A stretch of DNA of 6,826 nucleotides from CAZPNX01 sp964518765 (GCA_964518765.1 CAZFJC010000043.1:1-6826); one strand, 5' to 3'. Counted from the first letter of the stretch, positions 1 to 6,443 are shown. Notes: generated by a model from the sequence alone, not told the origin. Made by a program: numbers and translations.

Positions 1-1198
1 TCACCTCGCGCAGGGCCTGCTCCCGGGTGAAGGTCGGCCGGTAGGTTCTTTCCATGGTCATGGCGTCGAAGGCGTCGGCTACCGCGATGATGCGGGCAAA
101 CAGAGAGATCGAATCCCCCGCCCGGCCGGCCGGGTAACCCTGTCCGTCGTACCGCTCGTGATGCTCGCCGATGGCAGGTAGTATGTCCTCGATCCTGGCC
201 ACCGGCGCCATGATGGCCACCCCCATCTGGGGGTGCTGCTTGACCAGCTCCCATTGCTCCGGCCTCAGCTCCCCCCGGTTGTTGAGGATGGTGTCCGGCA
301 GGCCGATCTTGCCCACGTCGTGCAGCAGGGCCGCCAGTTCCAGCCTCTTGGACTGGGGGCCGTCGATGCCCAGGCCCTGGGCGATCAGCAATGAGTACTG
401 CCTCACCCGTTCCGAATGGCCTCGGGTCCGGGGATCCTTGGCATCGATGGCTTCGACCATGGAGCGCACCGTGCCGAAGAAAAGGTTCTCCAGATCCTGG
501 TATAGCCGGTCGCTGTCGAAGAGGAGGGCGGCATAGGCCGAGAGGGTGGTCAGCACCTTGAGGTCCCCCGAACGGTAGATGCTCCTCTCTTTAGGGCCCA
601 GCGCCATGGCCCCCACCATCCTCCGGTTGCTGACCGCCAGCGGCATGGCGACGTGTCGGCGTTCCTCGACCTTGGTCAGCCCCTGGGCGCTGGCGTTTTC
701 CGCCAGCGCCAGGAGCTGACGCCGTTGCTGATCGGTTTCGGTCTTCGAGAAGTAGAGGGTCCTCTCCTGTCCCTCCAGGAGCAGGCAGCCGCCCGAGGCA
801 CCGACCGATTCCAGGGCGGTATCCAGCACCGCCCCGGCCCTGGCTCCATGGTCCTCGGCCCTGCCCAGCCGCTCGCTCATCTCGAATAGGATGGAGAGCT
901 GCTCGTACCGCTCCACGATCTCCCGGGTAAGGGAGAGGGCCTCGGTCTCCTGCTGTCGCATCTCCTCGGCCAGATTCCTCACCAGGCGCGAGATTTGGGG
1001 CACCTGGTCGGCCGGGCTTAAGATCTCGGCCTGCAGGTTGAAACCGGGAATGGCCACCATCATCTCCCCTTCGGCCCTCCCCAGTCGGCTGCCCGGAGCC
1101 AGGGGCAGCAGCTTTATCTCGAAGCCCAGGCTCTCGGCCACCGTCTCCAGGATGGCCCTCAGCCTTTCCGACGGCAGGGTGGTCGTTTCCTGGTGCAC
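1..1198 (-). CDS. GAF and HD-GYP domain protein, putative cyclic-di-GMP phosphodiesterase (C-terminus cut off by window edge)
   Basis: The minus strand reads open for 399 codons and leaves the window before a stop. A helical N-terminal segment (about residues 1-100) leads into a GAF-type sensory domain (about 105-225), then an HD-GYP domain (from about 240). Visible HD-GYP marks are GHSERV with H261, LLHDVGK with H293-D294, QHPQMG with H322, HHERYDGQGYP at 346-356, and the late Asp region IAVADAFDAM with D375. All expected metal and GYP residues are present, so I infer an active enzyme hydrolysing cyclic-di-GMP in the cytoplasm. No membrane segment is visible; perhaps a few tens of residues are missing. 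The GTG at 1198 is the only ATG, GTG or TTG start between the in-frame stop at 1241-1243 and the coding-like N-terminus. The next Met (1063) would remove coding-looking sequence. There is no good ribosome site, only AAGAG about 13 bases upstream. The gene is divergent from the pilT pair. Confidence 0.9.
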   Translation of the reverse strand, partial: MHQETTTLPSERLRAILETVAESLGFEIKLLPLAPGSRLGRAEGEMMVAIPGFNLQAEILSPADQVPQISRLVRNLAEEMRQQETEALSLTREIVERYEQLSILFEMSERLGRAEDHGARAGAVLDTALESVGASGGCLLLEGQERTLYFSKTETDQQRRQLLALAENASAQGLTKVEERRHVAMPLAVSNRRMVGAMALGPKERSIYRSGDLKVLTTLSAYAALLFDSDRLYQDLENLFFGTVRSMVEAIDAKDPRTRGHSERVRQYSLLIAQGLGIDGPQSKRLELAALLHDVGKIGLPDTILNNRGELRPEQWELVKQHPQMGVAIMAPVARIEDILPAIGEHHERYDGQGYPAGRAGDSISLFARIIAVADAFDAMTMERTYRPTFTREQALREV

Positions 1199-1213
1199 TG
1201 CGGCAAGTTTCTC

Positions 1214-1242
1214 TTGACTTTGCCCCGGGGCTCTGATAAACT
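1214..1242 (+). promoter_or_regulatory. sigma-70-type promoter for the tandem pilT genes
   Basis: A -35 box TTGACT (1214-1219) is followed by a 17-base spacer and a -10 box TAAACT (1237-1242). A TG at 1234-1235 gives an extended -10. The predicted transcription start is near 1248, which leaves a leader of about 27 bases before the ATG at 1275. The -35 matches the consensus at 5 of 6 bases and the -10 at 4 of 6. It sits between the divergent GTG start at 1198 and pilT, so a repressor or activator here could act on both genes. I see no equally good leftward promoter for the HD-GYP gene. Confidence 0.6.
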
Positions 1243-1274
1243 AATCGACGTCATGAAGATTTTTCTGTCGGCCT

Positions 1275-2336
1275 ATGGCCAAGATTGACGAACTGCTCCG
1301 ACTGCTGGTGGTCCAGCAGGGTTCCGACCTCCACATCAAGGCCGGCCAGCCCCCGGTGTTCCGGATCCACGGCCAGCTGGTGCGTTCGGCCCTCCCGGTT
1401 TTGTCCGAGGCCGACACCAAGGAGCTGCTCTATGAGATTATGAACGACGAGCGGCGGATGAAGTACGAGCGCACCAACCAGCTGGACATGTCCTACTCCA
1501 TCCCCGGCGTCTCCCGGTTCCGGGTCAACGTCTTCCGTCAGAAGGGGGCGGTGGGGGCGGTGCTCCGGGTTATCCCCCTAACCATAAAAACCATCGACCA
1601 GCTGGGCCTGCCCCAGGCCATGAAGAAGGTCTGTCTGCTGCCCCGGGGCTTCATCCTGGTGACCGGCCCGACGGGATCGGGCAAGTCCACCAGCCTGGCG
1701 GCCATGATCGACCTCATCAACGACCACCGCTCCTGCCACATCATCACCATCGAGGACCCCATCGAGTTCCTCCACCGCGACAAGAAGGCCTGCATCAATC
1801 AGCGCGAGGTGGGCATCGACACCCACTCCTTCGCCAACTCCCTCAAGCACGTCATGCGGCAGAACCCGGACATCATCCTGGTGGGCGAGATGCGGGACCT
1901 GGAGACCATCTCCCTGGCCATCACCGCCGCCGAGACCGGCCACCTGGTGATGGCCACCCTGCACACCGCCGACGCCGCCCAGACGGTGGACCGCATCATC
2001 GACGTCTTCCCCCCGGGCCAGCAGCAGCAGGTCAGGCTCCAGCTTTCGACCACCCTCCAGGCCATCTTCTCCCAAACCCTGCTGCCCCTGGCCGACGGCA
2101 CCGGTCGGGTGGTGGCCTACGAGGTCCTTCTCTGCACCCCGGCCATCCGGGCCATGATCCGCGAGGGAAAGACCCACCAGCTTTACAGCGCCATCCAGAG
2201 CGGCGCCAAGTTCGGCATGATCACCCTAGACAGCTGTCTCAAAGATCTCTGCAACAAGGGGCTGGTGACGGTGGACGAGGCCATGGCCAAGTCCTCCAAC
2301 CCGGTGGAGTTCGAAAAGATGGTGATGAGGGCTTAG
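1275..2336 (+). CDS. pilT: Type IV pilus retraction ATPase PilT (first copy)
   Basis: A 353-residue protein, the usual PilT length. PilT is a cytoplasmic hexameric ATPase at the inner-membrane base of the type IVa pilus; ATP hydrolysis drives pilin disassembly and retraction. The N-terminal PAS-like domain (about 1-100) precedes a RecA-like domain. Walker A is GPTGSGKS (131-138, K137) and the Asp box is ITIEDPIEF with E160. Walker B is ILVGEMRDLE with E205, and the His box is GHLVMATLH with H223 and H230. AIRAMIREGK (290-299) corresponds to the PilT C-terminal AIRNLIRE motif. All catalytic motifs are intact. The ATG at 1275 is used because an in-frame TGA lies at 1254-1256 with no start between. 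Its ribosome site is poor, the nearest being GAAG 16 bases upstream. The stop TAG abuts the second pilT copy, and both share the promoter at 1214-1242. Confidence 0.95.
   Translation: MAKIDELLRLLVVQQGSDLHIKAGQPPVFRIHGQLVRSALPVLSEADTKELLYEIMNDERRMKYERTNQLDMSYSIPGVSRFRVNVFRQKGAVGAVLRVIPLTIKTIDQLGLPQAMKKVCLLPRGFILVTGPTGSGKSTSLAAMIDLINDHRSCHIITIEDPIEFLHRDKKACINQREVGIDTHSFANSLKHVMRQNPDIILVGEMRDLETISLAITAAETGHLVMATLHTADAAQTVDRIIDVFPPGQQQQVRLQLSTTLQAIFSQTLLPLADGTGRVVAYEVLLCTPAIRAMIREGKTHQLYSAIQSGAKFGMITLDSCLKDLCNKGLVTVDEAMAKSSNPVEFEKMVMRA
1914..1949 (+). repeat. 36-base exact direct repeat within the tandem pilT pair, copy 1
   Basis: This stretch encodes the residues leading into the His box. It is identical to 2975-3010 in the second pilT, 1061 bases downstream. 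A single mismatch follows, and then another 10 matching bases. A further 24-base identity (1989-2012 and 3050-3073) has the same offset. The repeat marks shared ancestry of the two genes rather than a mobile element. Confidence 0.85.
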
Positions 2337-2338
2337 TG

Positions 2339-3394
2339 ATGGATCTGCCGGAACTTTTGAGACACATGGCCCAGTCCCGGGCCTCGGATATGTTGCTTAA
2401 GGTGGGCAGCGCTCCGCTGCTGCGGGTTGACGGCGACCTTCTGCCCAGTAGGCTGCCGGCCGTCTCCCCCGAGGATATCAAGGGCTACATCACCGGAATC
2501 CTCACGCCCTTCCAGTGGCAGCGCTTCCAAGACGAGCTGGAGCTGGACTTCGCCTACAACCTGCCGGGCACCGGACGGTTTCGGGTGAACATCTTCCAAC
2601 AGCGCGGCTCCCTGTCCATGGTCTTCCGGCTGGTGCCGGAGCGGATCCCGGGGATCGACGAGCTTGGTTTTCCGCCTGTCCTCAAAGAGATCGCCATGCG
2701 GCCCCGCGGGCTGGTAGTTATCACCGGGCCGGCCGGCTGCGGCAAATCCACCACCCAGGCGGCCATGATCGACTACCGCAACAGCTACGACCCCTGCCAC
2801 ATCATGACGGTCGAGGACCCGGTGGAGTTCGTCCACTCAGACAAAAAGGCCATCGTCAACCAGCGGGAGCTGGGCCGCGACACCCTAACCTTCGCCGACG
2901 CCTTGAAGTATGTGCTGCGCCAGGACCCGGACGTCATCCTCATCGGCGAAATGCGCGATCTGGAAACCATCCAGCTGGCCATCACCGCCGCCGAGACCGG
3001 CCACCTGGTGTTGGCCACCCTTCATACCACCGACGCCGTTCAGACCATCGACCGCATCATCGACGTCTTCCCCACCCACCAGCAGGATCAGATAAGAATG
3101 CAGGTGGCAGTCAACTTCGTGGCCGTGGTCTCCCAGATACTGGTCAAAAGGGCCGATGGCAAGGGGCGCATCGCCGCCTACGAGATCATGATCGGAACCG
3201 GGGCGGTGCGCAACCTCATCCGCGAGGCCAAGACCTACCAGCTCCAGAGCCTCATCCAGACCAGCGTCAAGCAGGGCATGACCACCCTCAACCTTTCGCT
3301 GGCCAACCTTTATCGGCGGAACCTGATCACCCTGGACGAGGCCATGTCCAAGTCAACCGATCCCGACAACTTCCAGCAGATTTTGAAATCTTAA
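2339..3394 (+). CDS. Type IV pilus retraction ATPase, PilT family (second, divergent copy)
   Basis: A 351-residue PilT paralogue of the first copy. Its N-terminal domain (about 1-100) is clearly diverged, while the ATPase core is close. Walker A is GPAGCGKS (130-137, K136), with Ala and Cys where PilT usually has Thr and Ser. The Asp box is MTVEDPVEF with E159, Walker B is ILIGEMRDLE with E204, and the His box has H222 and H229. The C-terminal AVRNLIREAK is PilT-like and I do not see a PilU signature. After the His box, the usual PilT stretch ending LLP is replaced by one ending LVKR. It is probably a second retraction ATPase that co-assembles or alternates with the first, as PilT and PilU do. 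ATG 2339 is preferred because GAGGG (2327-2331) lies 7 bases upstream. A GTG at 2336 overlaps the preceding TAG and would add one residue. Translational coupling is likely. Confidence 0.9.
   Translation: MDLPELLRHMAQSRASDMLLKVGSAPLLRVDGDLLPSRLPAVSPEDIKGYITGILTPFQWQRFQDELELDFAYNLPGTGRFRVNIFQQRGSLSMVFRLVPERIPGIDELGFPPVLKEIAMRPRGLVVITGPAGCGKSTTQAAMIDYRNSYDPCHIMTVEDPVEFVHSDKKAIVNQRELGRDTLTFADALKYVLRQDPDVILIGEMRDLETIQLAITAAETGHLVLATLHTTDAVQTIDRIIDVFPTHQQDQIRMQVAVNFVAVVSQILVKRADGKGRIAAYEIMIGTGAVRNLIREAKTYQLQSLIQTSVKQGMTTLNLSLANLYRRNLITLDEAMSKSTDPDNFQQILKS
2975..3010 (+). repeat. 36-base exact direct repeat within the tandem pilT pair, copy 2
   Basis: Identical to 1914-1949 in the first pilT. It encodes the segment before and into the His box. 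Other parts of the two genes, especially the N-terminal thirds, differ far more at the DNA level. Confidence 0.85.
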
Positions 3395-3401
3395 AGAGCC
3401 T

Positions 3402-3418
3402 GCGGCCACACCGGCCGC
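3402..3418. terminator. GC-rich hairpin between convergent genes, possible bidirectional terminator
   Basis: The stem GCGGCC (3402-3407) pairs with GGCCGC (3413-3418) around a five-base loop, ACACC. It lies in the 37-base gap between the stop of the second pilT (3394) and the convergent stop of the J-like/TPR gene (3432). There is no T-tract on either strand, so it is not a canonical intrinsic terminator. Its position is the main reason to propose a role in separating the two transcripts. Confidence 0.35.
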
Positions 3419-3431
3419 GATCACCTGATGT

Positions 3432-4988
3432 TCAGGCCAAGGCCTGCAACCTCTCCTTCTCCCTTCTGATGACCTCCAGCTCGCTCAGCATCTCCCTCTC
3501 CAGCTCCTCCAGCATCCTGATCTTGTCGCCGGCCGCGCTCTCGGCCAGCCTGTGGGCTTGGGGCTTTTTCTCTATCTCCAGCTCGGTCTTCATGGCTTGG
3601 GCCGGCCCTTCGGCCGGTGCGGGCGCCGTCTCTGCCGGGGGTATGGCCTCAGCCTTGTTTGGTTCGGGCGCGGGGATTGCTTCGAACGGTCCCTGGAGCA
3701 CCTCGGGCAGGGTTATCTGGGAGGAATCCTGCTGCGTTAACGATTCCGGCAGCCTGATGGGTGTTTCTTCAGCCGGCGGCACCGGAGCGGGTTCCTCCGG
3801 CGAGGTCTCGGGCAATGATTCGCCAAGATCCTCTCCGGTTGTTATCCCGGCCGCAGGTTCTGGCGGCGGCGCTTCCTCGGTAGGATTTTCCATTTGGACG
3901 ATCGAAGCTGCGGCCTTGTTCTTTTCAGCAGGCTCCGAAGCAGGCTTCGTTGTTATTTCCGTCTCTGGCTCCATCGCCTGGGCCTCGGCCGGCGGCGCTG
4001 CCTCGAGTCCCCCGATGGCGGCTTTCTCCTGTTCTCCGTTATGGATCTCCTCGACCCCGCGCACTTGGGCCTCCAGCAGGTCCAGCTCCTTGAGCAGATC
4101 ATCGTCCAGGAACTTGTCCAGGGCGCCATCGGACTGACCTGCGGTGGTGGCCAGAACCCCGGCCACCTCCGTCTTGATGACCTGAGACTCCAACTCGTCT
4201 AGTTGTCTCAATAGGTTGCTTTCGGTGACCAGCTCCTCGGAAACAGTGGACGCTGGGGTCGGCTGGGCCGACGGCTCAGCCGGCGGCGGGGTTGAGCCCT
4301 CGGCAGCGGTAACGGGCTCCCCGGTTTTCCCCACCCCGTCGAACATCGTCTCCAGCCGGGAGAGTTCCTCCAGCAGATCCTGGCCTTCCTCCTGCCAGGG
4401 CGTTATCAGCGGCTCGTTCTCTTTAAGCAGCCTGGCCTCGCGGCTCCTGATGGCCTCGTTGGCTAGGTCGAAGGCGGTCTGGGCGGCGTCCACTAGGTTG
4501 TGTCTCTGGTAGAGAAAGCCCAGGTTGAAGCGGAAATCCGGATTGTCTGGGTCGAGGTTGATCGCCTTCTTGCAGTAGCGCTCGGCCTCGGCCAGCCGGT
4601 CTTTGAACATGCCCAGGGATAGGCCCAGCTGGCTGCAGAAATGGCTGTTGTCAGGCTCAAGCTGCACCGCCCGGTAGAGGTAGTCCACCGCGTCCTGAAA
4701 ATTCTTTTGCTCCATGCAGGTCATTCCGGCCAGGTAGCATTTCTCGGCCTCGGTGGGAGACTCGGCGTCCCTGACCACGTATTTGCCCGCCAGCTCGTCC
4801 AAAAATCGGTCGTATTCCGCACGTTTTGACGGATTGATCAGGGTGCGGTAGGCCAGGCTGTAGACGCCGAAATCGGCCTGCTCGCCCCTCTCCTGCCTCT
4901 CCCGAATCAGCAGCTGGCGGTAGGCGTTGGCGATCTCGGCGGCGGTGGCCTGTCGGCCGACGCCCAGGGTGGAGTAATGGTCGGTCAT
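3432..4988 (-). CDS. J-like domain (no HPD) + TPR protein with long Pro/Glu/Ala-rich tail
   Basis: A 518-residue cytoplasmic protein with no signal peptide or membrane segment. Residues 4-65 follow the J-domain pattern, with HYSTLGV, EIANAYRQL and a closing KRAEYDRFL. The HPD tripeptide needed to stimulate Hsp70 aligns with R31-Q32-E33. Three TPR units follow at about 81-114, 115-149 and 150-185; the first two end in LEPDN and LDPDN. Residues 220-488 are rich in Pro, Glu, Ala, Ser and Thr and look disordered. They are interrupted by leucine-rich helices, and a charged C-terminal helix spans 489-518. A motif like DLLxELxxLE occurs at 204-213, 258-267, 297-306 and 491-500. I infer a protein-binding adaptor rather than an active co-chaperone. 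The ATG at 4988 overlaps the upstream stop as ATGA, with AGGAG at 5000-5004. The overlap suggests balanced synthesis with the coiled-coil protein. I do not recognise a named family. Confidence 0.85.
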   Translation of the reverse strand: MTDHYSTLGVGRQATAAEIANAYRQLLIRERQERGEQADFGVYSLAYRTLINPSKRAEYDRFLDELAGKYVVRDAESPTEAEKCYLAGMTCMEQKNFQDAVDYLYRAVQLEPDNSHFCSQLGLSLGMFKDRLAEAERYCKKAINLDPDNPDFRFNLGFLYQRHNLVDAAQTAFDLANEAIRSREARLLKENEPLITPWQEEGQDLLEELSRLETMFDGVGKTGEPVTAAEGSTPPPAEPSAQPTPASTVSEELVTESNLLRQLDELESQVIKTEVAGVLATTAGQSDGALDKFLDDDLLKELDLLEAQVRGVEEIHNGEQEKAAIGGLEAAPPAEAQAMEPETEITTKPASEPAEKNKAAASIVQMENPTEEAPPPEPAAGITTGEDLGESLPETSPEEPAPVPPAEETPIRLPESLTQQDSSQITLPEVLQGPFEAIPAPEPNKAEAIPPAETAPAPAEGPAQAMKTELEIEKKPQAHRLAESAAGDKIRMLEELEREMLSELEVIRREKERLQALA

Positions 4989-6307
4989 TTGGCCCCCGAC
5001 TCCTGCTTCTGCAGCCTCTCCAGCCGGGATTTGGTTCCCTCCAGCAGCTGCATGACCGCGGTCAGGTTCTGCTGTTTCTCGGTGACCTCCTGGGCCACCC
5101 GGTCTCGCTCCTGCCCCCACTGCTCGCAGATCTCGGCCAGCTCCTGGATCTCGGAGCGCTGCTGAGCGATGCGGTCCTCCAGCTCCTGGAACTCCCGCCG
5201 CCTCTCCTCGATGGCCTGCTCCAGCTCGCTCTCCTCCACCCTCTTCTCAGCGATGAACTGCACCAGGTTCTGCACCTCGACCTTGGACGACTTCAGCCAC
5301 TGGGCCAGGTTCTCCTCGCCCTTGCGCAGCTCGGACATCCTCTGGTTCAGGTCCACCTCCTGCTTCTGCACCCGCTCCAGGCGCTTGTCCAGCTCGATGC
5401 CCTCCTGGATGCGGGCGGTCAGCTGCTGGCTGGTCTCATCCAGCCTGGCCTGCTTTTCCCGCAGCAGCTGCTCGAACTCGATCAGCTGCTTGCGGCCCTG
5501 CTCGATTTCGGCCTCGTGGGCGGCCCGCTCCTCGCGCATCTTCTTGACCTGGGCCGCCAGATCGTTCTCCTCGGCCCGGAACATCTCCAGCCAGCGGTTG
5601 TGGTCGCCGGCCTCGGACTCCACCTTCTTCAGCTCCTTGCGTTTAGCCTCGAGCTCCCTCTCGATCTCACGTCTCTTCTGCTCCAGGTCGGCCAGCACGG
5701 CCGGATCGGCCGTAGCCGCCGTGGCTTTCTTGCCCGCTCCCAGGATCAGTAAAACAAAAAGCAAAACCAAGGCCGCCGCCTGCCCGGCTAAAAACGGCAG
5801 GGGCAGTGAAGCCGACCGAGCTGCTGGCGGAGCCGCGACCAAAGATTTCAGATAGACGGCGCCGATCCTCTCCTTGCCTAAAAGCACTGGGACCGATGTC
5901 CACAGCGCCCGCTTGCCGGTCTTGTCGGCCGGCAGGCTCTGCTTGGAAACGGCCTCGGACCCCAATGGCTTGATGCCCGACGGAAGTGCCAGGGCCGCGC
6001 CCACCGCCTTCTCGTCGGTCGAGGCCACCACCTGGCCCTTGAGGCCGGCCACGGTCACCAGCTCTACTTCGGGATAATCGGTCTTAGTTTGGGCCAGCAG
6101 CTCCGAAAGGCTGAGGTCGTCCTGTGAGGCCAGAGGCTCGGCCAAGCTGCGACCCAACCCCTTGGCGATGACCTCGGCCTTGAGGGCGGCCGGGTCCGGC
6201 CCGGCCTGGCCGGCCGGCGAGGGTACCCGGCGGTGGGATAGGATGGAAAGCCCCATGGCGGCCAGCACGGCCGCCAGGCCCAGGCTGATGGTCAATCCGC
6301 GTTTCAC
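4985..6307 (-). CDS. Inner-membrane protein with extracytoplasmic sensor-like domain and long cytoplasmic coiled coil
   Basis: A 440-residue protein when read from the GTG at 6307. Lys-Arg at residues 2-3 precede a first membrane helix (about 5-23). An extracytoplasmic domain follows (about 40-155), resembling the Cache/PAS-like sensors of histidine kinases. It contains DYPEVELVTVAGLKGQVVAS and, later, VPVLLGKERIGAVYLK. A second helix spans about 169-190. Residues 204-436 form a nearly continuous coiled coil rich in Glu, Gln, Lys, Arg and Leu. No HAMP, kinase, cyclase or methyl-accepting output domain is visible. Another in-frame GTG at 6376 would give 463 residues. I prefer 6307 because the extra 23 codons have only 10 G/C third positions, unlike the gene body. 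They also place a polar stretch before the membrane helix. Neither start has a good ribosome site. It likely scaffolds or signals to the coupled J-like/TPR protein downstream. The family is not recognised. Confidence 0.82.
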   Translation of the reverse strand: MKRGLTISLGLAAVLAAMGLSILSHRRVPSPAGQAGPDPAALKAEVIAKGLGRSLAEPLASQDDLSLSELLAQTKTDYPEVELVTVAGLKGQVVASTDEKAVGAALALPSGIKPLGSEAVSKQSLPADKTGKRALWTSVPVLLGKERIGAVYLKSLVAAPPAARSASLPLPFLAGQAAALVLLFVLLILGAGKKATAATADPAVLADLEQKRREIERELEAKRKELKKVESEAGDHNRWLEMFRAEENDLAAQVKKMREERAAHEAEIEQGRKQLIEFEQLLREKQARLDETSQQLTARIQEGIELDKRLERVQKQEVDLNQRMSELRKGEENLAQWLKSSKVEVQNLVQFIAEKRVEESELEQAIEERRREFQELEDRIAQQRSEIQELAEICEQWGQERDRVAQEVTEKQQNLTAVMQLLEGTKSRLERLQKQESGAK

Positions 6308-6414
6308 TTCAATAGCACCATCGAATATGAACCTATTCCCGCCCCTGTTCCCTTCTCGGCCAAGTCGAGCTTTCACGGGTTTGAGAGATGAACAGGCGCA
6401 GTAAGTCGTTTATT
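6308..6414 (-). promoter_or_regulatory. Probable 5' leader of the coiled-coil/TPR operon
   Basis: This stretch lies between the predicted transcription start and the favoured GTG at 6307, and it is more A/T-rich than the genes. It contains a five-codon reading frame, ATG at 6321 to TGA at 6304. Its stop overlaps the GTG as GTGA, so ribosomes could in principle be handed on to the main gene. That would offset the missing ribosome site. If translation instead begins at the GTG at 6376, most of this stretch is coding. Confidence 0.35.
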
Positions 6415-6443
6415 AGTATAGACTATTGGATGGCAAGTGTCAA
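6415..6443 (-). promoter_or_regulatory. Near-consensus sigma-70 promoter for the coiled-coil/TPR operon
   Basis: On the minus strand, TTGACA (6443-6438) is a perfect -35. After exactly 17 bases comes TATACT (6420-6415), 5 of 6 for the -10. The predicted start is near 6408. This gives a leader of about 32 bases to the GTG at 6376 or about 100 bases to the preferred GTG at 6307. It is the strongest promoter in the window and suggests constitutive expression of the two-gene operon. Confidence 0.75.

Noticed and set aside
171..1217. Three plus-strand open frames opposite the HD-GYP gene
   Set aside because: The minus strand here carries ordered GAF and HD-GYP motifs in one uninterrupted frame, so the plus-strand frames are shadows.
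1578..2177. Minus-strand open frame of 199 codons opposite the first pilT
   Set aside because: It is antisense to a clearly conserved ATPase. The product is low-complexity Gly/Asp/Val/His sequence typical of antisense G/C-rich frames.
2333..2836. Minus-strand open frame of 167 codons opposite the second pilT
   Set aside because: Same reason: antisense to conserved motifs, with no recognisable domain.
3698..3815. LPET, LPES and LPEV motifs in the tail of the TPR protein, possible sortase signals
   Set aside because: None has the LPxTG form followed by a membrane helix and basic tail. The protein has no signal peptide, and a cytoplasmic location is more likely. They are low-complexity tail repeats.
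2515..4137. Long plus-strand open frame of 540 codons overlapping the second pilT and continuing antisense into the TPR gene
   Set aside because: It lies out of frame with the pilT copy, whose motifs are unmistakable, then runs antisense to the TPR gene. Its product is Arg/Pro/His-rich and then Ser-rich, as expected from shifted reading of G/C-rich genes.
5169..5855. Plus-strand Ser-rich open frame of 228 codons
   Set aside because: It is antisense to the coiled-coil gene. Runs of Glu, Leu and Arg codons on the other strand read as Ser-rich sequence, and there is no domain or ribosome site.
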